The notes below the pieces were generated by a model. It saw only the letters and a list, made by a program, of their open reading frames with translations. It did not search any database and had not been told where the DNA came from. The position numbers and the translations under genes are program-made. 64,000 bases of DNA from Rallus limicola. Lineage: Eukaryota > Chordata > Aves > Gruiformes > Rallidae. The stretch is taken from NCBI GenBank assembly GCA_022605955.1, contig JAKCOZ010000005.1, positions 56,610,750 through 56,674,749 on the forward strand. Direction: 5' to 3'. Numbering within the stretch: the first letter of the stretch is position 1; each line of letters starts with the position of its first letter. This document shows, one piece after another, positions 48,501 to 60,500 of this stretch.

Positions 48501-51500
48501 CAGCAGGCTGGAGGGACCATGCAGAGGGACCTCATCAAGCTGGAGAAATGAGCCAACATGAACCTCCTGAATTTCAGCAAAGCCCTGCCCCTGGGGAGAG
48601 GAACAGCCCCAGGCACCCGTATATCTGGGGGGGAGTGCTACCCCACTGGGAAACAACTTGGGGGTGCTGGTAGACACCAGGTTGAACGTGAGCCAAGCAA
48701 GGTGCATTGGGCAAAGCATTGCTGGCAGGTTAAGGGAGGTGATCCTCCTTCCCCAGTGTGAGGGGGACATGGTCAGAGTGCAGAGACCAGTAAAGGGCTG
48801 TGAGGATGAGGAAGATCCTGCAGCATCTGAGGAAATACTCAGGACTCTTCAGCCTGGAGAAGAGGGGACTCAGGGGCATCTTAATACACATAAAGACCTG
48901 ATAGGAGGGTGCGAAGGAAATGGAGCCGGGCTCTTCTTGGTGGTGCCCAACGCCAGGACCAGAGGCAGTGGGCACAGATTCAAACACAGGAGGTCCCCTC
49001 AGAACTTCAGGAAACCCTTTTCTCACTGTGAGGGTGACCCAGCACTGGCATGGGTTGCCCAGAACGGTTGTGGAGACTCCATGGTTGGAGATGCTCAAAA
49101 ACCAACTGGACAGTGGATGTCAGTGGCCCTGTTTGAGCAGGGCTTAGAGCCAGACGACCTTCTGAGGCCAAGCTATGATGGTGTGAGAAGAGTGCAAACA
49201 GCTAAGCCAGTCATTCCTGCCTCAACTGCAGTCAGGTCTCAGCGCTTGCCAGCCTCTGCTCCCACAGAGGATATGGCGTCGCTTTCCCACTCTGCGGCAT
49301 GTGGCAGATCACAGGGGGCATCGTGGTGAAACGCTGTGCCTTGCCTTCCAGTACCACATCAATAAGCTGTCCATCATGTCCTCGGAAAACCACCTGAACA
49401 ACAGTGACAAGGAGGTGGATGAGGTGGATGCTGCGCTCTCAGATCTGGAAATTACATTGGAGGGTGGCAAAACGTCGACGATCCTGGTAAGGGCTGCAGG
49501 CACACGGTGGCAGGGTGGCTTCAGCATCCCCTCTTTGGCTTCAGCATCCCCTCTTTGGCTTCAGCATCCCCTCTTTGGCTTCAGCATCCCCTCTTTGGCT
49601 TCAGCATCCCCTCTTTGCCTCACATGGAGCGGGAATAATCATCCAGAGCTGGGAAATCTTCCAGGCCTTCTTTAAACCTTCTTTATTTCCTTCCTCTCTC
49701 CCTTTTATTTCTCCTCTTACAGTGGGAGAAAGTTGCCCACAGCCCAGTAGAGAAATGCAGAACCCAAACCCAATAATATTTTTCTTTAAAATCTTTTAAA
49801 AAAAAAAATATTAAGGGATTGTTCTGGTGGGAGGGGGGATCCTTGAGCTGTATCCAGGACAGGGCCAGTGCTGAGCTCTGCTCTGAGCCCGGATGCAGCA
49901 TTAAAACCCCTTTGAGTATGTGCACACACTGAACCAAAGGCTTTGTTTAAGGGATAAGAACATATTTAGGAGCCCTTGGACAGGCTGCCCAGGGGGTGTG
50001 GAGTCTCCTTCTCTGGAGAGATTCCAGCCCTGTCTGGACACCGCCCTGTGTGCCCTGTCCTAGGGACCCTGCTTTGGCAGGGGGTTGGACCTGATGAGCT
50101 CTGGAGGTCCCTACAGCTCTGTGAGTCTGTGATTTTATTTTTGGGGGTTGTTTGAATTGAATTTAGCAGGGAGATCCCAGCCCAATCCACGTGCCCAGCT
50201 CTGCATCACTGCAGACTCAAGGGGAACAATGAATTATTCCTGCTTGGGACCATAAGACCCCTTTGCACCAAGCCACCATCCCGATGAAATCATGGAAAAC
50301 TCAGCTAAAATTAATTTAGCTACCAACTTTCTTTAAAAAAATACCAAATTCTTCATGCTGAGGTTTCTCTTTCCCCCATTTCTAATTCGTGGTGAAGTTT
50401 GACAGGATCTGAAACAGCTGCAGCAATTTTCAGAAATAACTTAGGCTTACAAAACCCTATTTTTATTTAGTCTGGAGTGAGCTGTGACTGGATTACAGAG
50501 GATTTTGTTGAGGGTGGGTTTTTTTCTTCCTGATACGCTGGTTTAACACTGGTTTTCCACCTTGGAAAAGAATGTTAAAGCCCCAAAACAGAAGAAGCAG
50601 CGGGTCTGGACAGCCTTGGCACAGCACAGCTTTTCCAGGCCTTTTGTACATTTAAACCATCTCCTGAGTTTCATTTTAAGTTCTTTCAGCCCTTAAAATG
50701 TCCATGAAATTTTCCAGTCTACCACTTTATATATTTTAGGGGGTTTTTAAGTGTTTATAAAGTGTGTCTTTGAAGTGAAGGTCCACACCTAGCCTGCCTC
50801 ACCAGCATCCATAGGGGCAGAGCTTTGTGGGATTACCCAGGCAGTGCTGCTTTGGAATTAATGTCAACATTTCATCACTGAGAGCTTTATTTTTAATCAT
50901 TTCTTTGCAATACCTGGTTTGAAGCACAGTCCTAAGAAAGAATTCCTGACAGATAAAGAGTGTGACCTGAACAGACTGGACCAATGGGCTGAGACCAGCG
51001 GGATGGGGTTTAGCAAGGCCAAGTGCAGAGTCCTGAACTTGGGATAAAACAACCCTGAGCAGCGCTACAGGCTTGGGGCAGGGGCTGGAAAAGGGTCAGG
51101 TAGAGAAGGACCTGGGGGTGTTGGGTGACTGCAGGCTGAACATGAGCCAGCAGTGTGCCCAGCTGGCCAAAGAGGCCAAGGGCATCCTGGCTTGTGTCAG
51201 ACCCAGCGTGGCAGCAGGGCCAGGGCAGGGATTGTGCCCCTGGACTGGGCACTGGTGAGGCTGCACCTGGAGTGCTGGGTCCAGTTCTGGGCCCCTCACT
51301 CCAAGAAGGATATTGAGGGCCTGGAGTGAGTCCAGAGAAGGGCAACCAGGCTGGGGAAGGGGCTGGAGGGCAAATCCTCTGAGGAGCAGCTGAGGGAGCT
51401 GGGGGTCTTCAGCCTGGAGAAGAGGAGGCTGAGGGGAGACCTTCTCCCCTCCTCCCCTGCCCTGCCAGGAGGGTGCAGAGAGGTGGGCGCTGGTCTCTTC

Positions 51501-54500
51501 AGCCAGGGGCCAGGAGCTGGGACAAGGGGCAATGGGCTCAAGCTGGGCCAGGGCAGGCTCAGCTCAGCTGGGAGGGCAAAGTTCTTCCCTGGCAGAGTTG
51601 TCAGGGCCTGGCCCAGGCTGCCCAGGGAGGGGGCTGAGTCCCCAGCCCTGGGTGTGTTTAACAGAGGGGCGATGAGGTGCTCAGGGATCTGGTTTAGCAC
51701 AGGACAGGGACAGTTGGACTGGATGATCTTAAAGGCCTTTTCCAACCTTGTAATTCTGTGAAGACAACAGTGATTCATCAAAAAACCCCCCATCCCTTTC
51801 CTTAGGGATTTCTAGCAGCAGCCATTTCCAGATGCATTCGAGTAATTGAATACGGATAATGGGCAATTACTGGATTGTTTGTTTAGATTCTGCATTTTTT
51901 TCACTGTGCTATCTATAAACAGCATTGCTCACTGCAGACAGAAAGTAAACTCTCTGGCTACTGGAAGCTGCCTTTGCTTTTTTTTCCCCCTCTGTCCTTT
52001 GAAAACCCTTTAGTTTGAGCTTGTGGGAATTCCAGGTGCCACCCAGTATATATTGCTCCTCCAAGATGTGAAGCTAAACTCAATATTTAAAAAGCTGGGG
52101 ATGGAGGAAAAGCTTTTCTGGACTGTCAGGAAGCCCTTTCCCAGTTCCCTGGGGAGGTGCAGAGCAGCACCTTTCCCTTTTGTTGGAAAAACAACTAAGG
52201 GAGGAGAAAAATCCGGGTGCAAACAGGAGCCGGTGTGACCCCACCAGTGACCTCACGGGAGGGAACTGGCTTCAGCTGCAGCTGGAATTCCTCAAAGGGA
52301 AATCAAACCTTGTCTGCTGGTTTCCAGGCAGCACTTCTGTGCCATAGGTTTGTCTGTGCTCACTTCTCCCCACAAAGTGGATGGGGAGCCCTGGGCCAGG
52401 CTGCCCAGGGGGTGTGGAGTCTCCTTCTCTGGAGAGATTCCAGCCCCGTCTGGACACCGCCCTGTGTGCCCTGTCCTAGGGACCCTGCTTTGGCAGGGGG
52501 TTGGACCTGATGAGCTCTGGAGGGCCCTTCCAACCCCTATGGTTCTGTTATTCTGTGATTTCTGAGGGGTCCAGAGTCCCCAGTGTTGGCCCCCAAAGCT
52601 GCCACCCACTTCTTTCCCCAGGCAGCCTCCCTTCCCTCTCAGACCCACACCCCAGCTCTGCTCAGGCCCTGGGTGAATGAGGGAATCTTCTCTTTTCAGG
52701 GTGACATCACGTCCATCCCAGAGCTCGCCGACTACATTAAAGTCTTCAAGTAAGTGCTGATGGGAAGAGGCACTTGTGGGACTGGGTAACTCCTGTGAAT
52801 AATTAATGGTCCTGCTGCCTAATACCCTTTCCTTTTTCATCTCCTGGCCTTCAGATCTCACTGGCACCTCATCTGAAAAGCCACCAAGCTATCTCAGTGT
52901 GATACCACAGCTCCTCACTCGCTCTTAAACCAGTTTGCTTCTCCATCCTGTAGCACAGCCACTAAATATTTCACACTGTTCAATCAATAGTGAAGTTGAT
53001 CAGTTGTTAAATCCCATTGTTAAATGCAGGATGTTTTTCCCATATGTTTTCCCACTCTCACTGCCCCAGCACGTACACATCCCTCTGGGAGAGCTCACTG
53101 CATCCCATAACCAGTAGTGTGTGCTGGAATGGTTCTGTAACAACATTATCACCCATGAAATAACCAAGCCATCCTAAAAATAAGGAGCAAAGCCTAGAAA
53201 CCTTGCTTAGAGACCTCTCCAGTTTTGCAGGAGACTGGATCCTGGTTGATCTACCCTCTCCCTTCCCAACAGGAGCAGGTTCAGCTGACTGCTCCTCTTC
53301 CAGCTTGCTCAGGATTTAGCTTTTGGGGTTTGGGGAGGGAGGGGGGTGGGGGGTGGGTTTTCTTCCCTTGGACTTGGAGAGCAGCACATGGAAACCAGGA
53401 ACAGCAGCGCCTGGACTTTGGAGTAACAGTTTGGCAGCTGTGACTGTCTTTTTTGCAGATTGTTATTGCCTGCAAAGGTTATGGTGAAAGGTTCTGGAAA
53501 CAGTGATGGGATTTCACAGTGTAGCTATAGGATATAAGAAGAAAAGCTGTGGGCAGTGAAATAGCTCAGGAACAAGCTTTTATTTTATTAGTTGTTTGGT
53601 TCTGGAGCCAGAACTTGGCGCTTCTGTTGTGAAAAAACTGTTTTCTCCCTCTCCAAAGGCAAATTAATAAGGTCTCCACGTCTGTCTGGGCTTGTGGTCT
53701 GTCTAATCTGGGGCAGCATTTTGGAGCTGGAGCCCAAGAGGGTGGTTTATTCCCCCTCAAATGAGCAAACAGACCAAAAAAAAACCACCCCACCCTTGTT
53801 CTTCCCTTTGATGTGCATAGGCAGCTTGCAAATCAGAGCACCAGCAAGAAGATGCTGGTTCCCTCCCCTCTCCCAGTGCATCCCTGAGCCCTGAGGTTGG
53901 GATTTGGGGCTGTCCTGCTGCAGTGGGGAAGCACAGGATTGCCATTTACTTCTTAAAAACGAGGACCATCAGAGGATGTGTGAGACATTGCTGTGTTTCT
54001 CACCCACCTCCCTAATTTCCCTGAGGAGCCCCCACCCCCCCCAACACGCTTTTGCTTAGGAATGGAAGGGCAAAGCCTCGTGGAGAAGCAACTGGGGCCA
54101 TTGTGGCTTTTGATCCAGATGATCCCAGCAGCAATTTCTGGGATGGGGATGTGAGAAGTGGCTGCAGATATGTCTTTCAGAGAAATTAGGAGGGCTTAAG
54201 ACAAGAAACCCACAGCTCAATGAAGGTCCTGGGTTCTTGGTGGGGGCTGAGCAGGCTCAGGGCATCGCTGTGCCCGTGGTGCTTGGCAGATCCATCGCTG
54301 CTTTTGGGGAGTTGGGTAAAATCCACAGGTTCCATAGGAAGGAGCTGAACCTTTTCTGATGCTAAGTGGAGGGTTTAGAAAGAAAACAACTCTACTCATG
54401 TGGCTGCTTGATGGACAGGTCTTTCAGAAGTACCTTCCTTTCAGAGCTGGAGCAAAGTGGTTCCAGTATAGCCAGGCAGATTTTGCAGTGGTTCAGGGAT

Positions 54501-57500
54501 GCATCTGGTTTTGTAACAAGTTTCCCGAGCTCCCCTCACCCTGCCCCAAGTTAATGGGACCTCCACAGGATCAAAGAACCCAAATTTGCTATTGTAGCTC
54601 AATTTCTTGACCCGACATTGTAGTGAAGCAATGGTGAGCTGGTGGTTGGACTCCCAAGGAGGGATTATCCCAGGGCTGGACATACCCCAAGGTGCTGACA
54701 CTGGGTTTTCAGGGGTAAAAGGAGTTTCCCAGTACAGCAGCTTATTTAAAGTGCTTAAACCACATGTAACCTCCCACAATCTGCCTGGCAGGCCCAAGAA
54801 GCTGACGTTGAAAGGCTACAAGCCATATTGGTGCACCTTCAAAGATACCTCTATCTCCTGCTATAAAAGCAAAGAGGAATCCAACGGGACTCCTGCACAC
54901 CAGATGAACCTGAGAGGTAAGAGTGGTGGAAATGCTGCTGCCTGTTACTCCAGTGACAAGCTGCTCCTCTTGCACCTTGTTTTCCCACTGATTTCTCTTC
55001 TTGGTGTGCCATCCTAAGGTTGAGTAAGTCTGTTTGAAGGACTGAAGGTGGTCAGCTTGGCTAGCATGGCATAAATATAAGCTCCTAAGAAGTGAGAATG
55101 TGGTAGACATCACCCCAAGGGAACCCTGCTGCCACGTCCCCGATTCTGTGGGGAAGCAACTTGCCCTTCTCCTTTTTGGGGTTGTTATCCAAAAAGAACT
55201 GAGCTTGGTGGAGAGTTAAGTTTGAGCTCACGCTGTGCTGGAGAGAACAGACCATTCTCTTCCTCTGCTGCCTTTAAATATTTGTTTCTTCCTCTCCCTG
55301 GTGCTGGTTGTGAGCAGGTCAAGTGCTCCCTGTGAGCCTTGCTTTAAAAACAGGAGGTTTGGAAATTCCTCCAGTCACCGGCTCTTCTTAGGGTCAAGTT
55401 CAACATCCCCACTCCCCCCCCCCCCCCCAGCCACCAAACTGCAGAGAGCTCATTTATTTCCCCCCCTCCCCTCCACTGAGGCAGGAGCAGACATGATGCC
55501 AGGTGACCTTGGGCTGCAGTCAGAGCGAAGCCAGGCCCCTGGGCCCTTTTTTTGGGGAGCTTTGGACATATCTGCTGTGACAGCACTTTTGAAGAATCTC
55601 GGAGGCGGCGTTGAAGCGGCGCCTGGGCTCACTTGGCTGGTTCAGTTCATCACTGCACCCCTTCCCCTGCAGTTTATACAACCACTTGTAGTTCTCCACA
55701 CTGAAAGCCTGATGCTTACACCTCACCACTGACTCTAGCAGCGATGAGCCCAACCAAAATAACATCTAGAGGATTCAGGGTGAGAGTCAGCACCCATCCT
55801 GCCACCGTTCCATACCCTTCTGTAGGGTCGTGGAGGATTTGCCAGCTGTCAGGTCCATTCACAAGGCCAGGCATGACCCATGAGATGAATCCTGTTAGCT
55901 TTGGATGCGTTGCTTTCAAACCATGTCCTGTTTATTTCCCCATCATTTGGAAAAAGAGACACCTGATGTGGTTTATGGCTCATTGGGTAGAGTGTTTCTC
56001 CCATCAGAGATGTGGTGTTAGACTTCGCAGCGCTGAGATGCTGTCAGACACCCTTTGGGCCAAGCACTTTGCTTGTCCTTTCCCTTTTTGTTTTGGGTTT
56101 TCCCACACCCTGCTTAACACCAGCTTCTTCATGGCAGGATGTGAAGTTACCCCTGACGTCAACATCTCCGGTCAGAAGTTCAACATCAAACTCCTGATCC
56201 CGGTGGCAGAGGGAATGAACGAAATCTGGCTGCGCTGCGATAACGTAAGTTACCCCTCTGAGCCACTCATGGCACAGGAACCTGAGCCAGCAGTGAGCCT
56301 GGGTGGCCAGGGAGGCCAAGGGCATCCTGGCCTGTGTCAGACCCAGCGTGGCAGCAGGGCCAGGGCAGGGATTGTGCCCCTGGACTGGGCACTGGGGGGG
56401 CTGCACCTCGAGTGCTGGGTCCAGTTCTGGGCCCCTCACTCCAAGAAGGACATTGAGGGCCTGGAGCGAGTCCAGAGAAGGGCAACCAGGCTGGGGAAGG
56501 GGCTGGAGGGCAAATCCTCTGAGGAGTGGCTGAGGGAGCTGGGGGTGTTGAGCCTGGAGAAGAGGAGGCTGAGAGGAGCCCTTCTCCCCACCTGCCCTGC
56601 CCTGCCAGGAGGGTGCAGAGAGGTGGGCGCTGGTCTCTTCAGCCAGGGGCCAGGAGCTGGGACAAGGGGCACTGGGCTCAAGCTGGGCCAGGGCAGGCTC
56701 AGCTCAGCTGGGAGGGCAAAGTTCTTCCCTGGCAGAGTTGTCAGGGCCTGGCCCAGGCTCCCCAGGGAGGGGGCTGAGTCCCCAGCCCTGGGGGTGTTGA
56801 ACAGAGGGGAGATGAGGTGCTCAGGGATCTGGTTTAGCACAGGGCAGGGACGGTTGGACTCGATGATCTTCAAGGTCTTTTCCAGCCTGGTGATTCCATG
56901 ATCTCTTGGCCCTTTTGCCTGCTCTCAGCCCCCACTCAACATGCCATGTAGCTCTAGCTGGTGTTAATTAAAAAAACACCAATTGAAATGTATCTGATCT
57001 CCATGTTCAGAGCACGTGTGTGAATTTGGAGTAGAAAGTCATCTCCTTGGCAGTGTCCCATGGTTACAGCCTACAGGTTGGCTGAGCTTCTGCCTGTCTT
57101 TGCATGTGCTTGATTCTCCGGGGGGCTGGATGGGAAATAAAAGCTCCCCAAAGTTTTATTTGGGGATTGATGGGGGGTAAGGCAGCATCCCCTACCTCTC
57201 TGATGGGCATGGGGTCTCCGTTTTGGGTGCAGGAGACGCAGTACGCCAGCTGGATGGCCGCCTGCCGCCTGGCCTCCAAGGGCAAGACGATGGCCGACAG
57301 CTCCTACGGCATGGAAGTGCAGAACATCCTCTCCTTCCTCAAAATGCAGCATTTGAACCCAGACCCCCAGCTGATCCCAGAACAAATCAACACTGACATC
57401 AACCCAGAGTGCCTGGTCTCCCCTCGCTACCTGAAGAAATACAAGAACAAGCAGGTACGTGCTCGCCCCCTCTCCCAGCGCCGCGACGGTGTGGACCAGG

Positions 57501-60500
57501 GCTGACCCTACACCCGTTACCTGATGGTAGCTGCCATTGTAACGTTCCATGACTTGGATGGTGTCACCTTAATCAGATGCACGTGGTTACTGAATGGAAA
57601 TGCTGACTGACACGTGTGGTTTCGACCCAGCACCCAGGGATGGCACCCACCACCTGAATCACGCTGCGTTACCACGCGACAGCCTCAGCAGCAGCCAACA
57701 CACCTATTTCAATATCTAAACCATATTTAAATGGTTGAAATAGATTTAAATAATACAGTTTAAAATAAGGGAGTGGGTTTTACCCCTGCTGATACCGAGC
57801 AACGGGACAGCAAAGCTTGGGGAAGGGGTGCAAGCTTCCCTTCCATCTCTCCCCGTGCACACGTAGGGGCGATGAGACCAAATCAATCCCCGGGGCTGGG
57901 ATTAAAACCCCTTTCCCTTGCACTGAGCCCATGCAGAAACCCACAGGATCAGTGGAGTTGCAGTCAGTGGAGTTGCAGTTGCAGTCAGTGGAGTTGCAGT
58001 TGCTTGCCCTGCTTTAGCCAGGCTTGGCTGTGCTGCAGTTTGCATCCATCTTCTCTTTGCTTTCCTGCTTCGTTTCCAGTTGCCCTTGTGACTTGTGCTT
58101 GAACTCCACGCTCCATTCAATCCCTGCATGACAAGGCTGAACTGTTCTGCCCTGGAAAGAAATGCATGAATTTCTGAAAGACATTTATATGGCAGTACAG
58201 AGGCAAAAAAAAAAAACAACCCAAAAAACCAAAATAAGTAAGAGCCTTTCAGCCCTCTGTGGCCTTTCAGTGACTTAATGGGTCAGCTGGAGCTCTGCAG
58301 CCTGCGTGCTCTGGGCTGGTTGTGGTTATATATGATCTCTCAAGGCCCAGAAGAAGGCTGCAAGTCAGAGAAGCAGGGGGGAAAAAAAAAATACAGCTTT
58401 TTTATTGGCACAGCACGATGATTTCCTGGCAGTGGAGTCATGTTTTATATAGGCCTTATTATTCCTCTGAATAAGCCTTTATATCCACTTGGATGGAGGA
58501 GAGGCTGTGGCAATACACCACTTCAACATCTGAAATACCTTCTAGGCTTGAGCTTGGTGACATGGAGGCACCTGGAAAAATATTAGCCAGCAGAACTTGC
58601 TTACAGTGCAGGTATCCTTACAAAAATAACCCCCATGGAACCATGGGGATGGGCACAAGTCCTCACCCTGCTCCCCAACTCTGGTTTCCCCCCCCCCCCA
58701 TGGGAGACCTTTTGACTGAAGGGATTTAGACTTTTCATTTGTGTCTGGAGGCAGAGCTTGGAGCATGGAAGCTCTTGGCTGGAGGGATGGAGGCTGCAGG
58801 AATGTAAGGAATTCAGCTGAGAGGGTCCCTTTGCTTCCAGCACTGGGGAAGGAGGAGGAGGAGGAGCAGCTCACCCAGCCCACAAACAGTGCTGAAATGG
58901 GAACTGGCAGCAGGCCTGGCTGGAGGAGTTAGAGAGACACTTGGTCCCTCACTGGCCCCAGAGCCGCCCAGGGGTGTTGGTCCCCAGGTGCCCTTCCTTA
59001 GCAGGTTGGGTTTGGGGAGCACCAAATCCTAAATGCCAACAAAAGAGCCCCACACCCCAGATAAATGAATCCCAGCACTCAGCTGCCTTGCTGGGGTTTG
59101 GTGTCTGAGCAGCATCCAGCTGGTTCTCAAGGGTCAGTGCATCCCCAGGAAGCTCCCCAGGGTTGTCCACCCCCAGAGCAAGGCCACCTCCCTCCACAGC
59201 CCCGTGTGCTCCACCTGGCATTACCCACAGCAGCACCCCTGCCATTTCTCTGTGTGTCTCAGATAGATACATCCCATAGTGAGACACCAAGCTTCCTTCC
59301 AAGCATCCTTTGGGAGTAAGCAGGCTTGAGTTTGTGCAGAGGTGTGAGGAGGAGCGTGAGGACACGAATTCTCCTCTGAGCTGGCTGCTGCACTCACCAG
59401 CAGGACCAAAACCATCTCAGGACCTAAACTAAGGACCAAGATGGTCTAAGGACCTAAACTGTCTAAGGACCAAGATGGTGTAAGGACCAAAACCATCTTA
59501 GGACCTAAACTAAGGACCAAGATGGTGTAAGGACCAAAACCATCTTGGGACCTAAACTAAGGACCAAGATGGTCTAAGGACCAAGATGGTGTAAGGACCA
59601 AAACCATCTTGGGACCTAAACTAAGGACCAAGATGGTCTAAGGACCAAAACCATCTCAGGACCAAATCCATCCAAAATCAAAAGCATCTCAGGACCAAAA
59701 CCATCTCTACCTGATGCCAGCCAGCCAAGACCACCACACCAGTGCTCAGGCAGGGCCAGCACGAGCAGCAAGCCTCTGCTGGCTTGTCCTCTCTCCATCC
59801 TCACGTTCAGTTTGGCTGCTTTTCTGCCTGACAAGTTGTGCATGTGTTTGGTTTTGGTTTGGTTTTTCACTTGACCTTTGGTTTGCAGATAATTTACACT
59901 TTTCCTTTGCTTTGTTGCCATATTTCTGATCACTTTATTTTTATTTTTTTTTTTTCTTTCTGCCTCCTTGTTCTGTTTTTCTCTTGGTTTGTTGTTTGTG
60001 GTTGTGTTGTTGTTGTTGTTTGGTTTTTTTTTTTCACCTTGCCCCATCTACAGCCAGGCTATGTAAGAGACTTGGTAAGTGACAGCAACAATAGAATTCA
60101 AACTAAATTTAAGATTAAAATAGTCTAGAACCCTTTTGGGTTGGTGAACAGCAATGAAAAGACTAACAAAACCCATCCTCCCCTCACTTCCCCTCCCTAC
60201 CCCTGGAGAAACTCGGGGCCCTGTTTGGTTTCTGTGATGGTCCCTGGTGGGTTCATGCTGGGAACTCTACACCAGCCATGTTGCTGCTCGTTAGTCTTAC
60301 AACTAAACGAACCCGAGCGGCCCTTTGCTGCCTCCAGGCAGCTCAGATCGATTCTTTGCTTTTAGAGGTCTGGAGACATGAAGCAGAAGCGGCTCCATGT
60401 TCATCAGGCGCGGTTCGGTTGTAGGTGTTGAGGGGTTGTAGCTGAGATACAGCCCCAGGGTGGAAACGGATTGATCTGTTGTCACCGCGCTGACTCGCAC

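Larger units (their letters stand above)
49487..52699 (+). other. FERMT2: FERMT2 intron 7
   Basis: Holds a five-copy 20-mer just after the donor (49517), and CR1 copies at 49970, 50960 and 52384. I see nothing recognisable in 50140-50950 or 51770-52380. Acceptor CTTCTCTTTTCAG. Confidence 0.85.

Noticed and set aside
55744..56901. Plus-strand frame of 385 codons
   Set aside because: It fuses intron 9 sequence, exon 10, the exon 10 donor and a CR1. The exon is better explained as part of spliced FERMT2.
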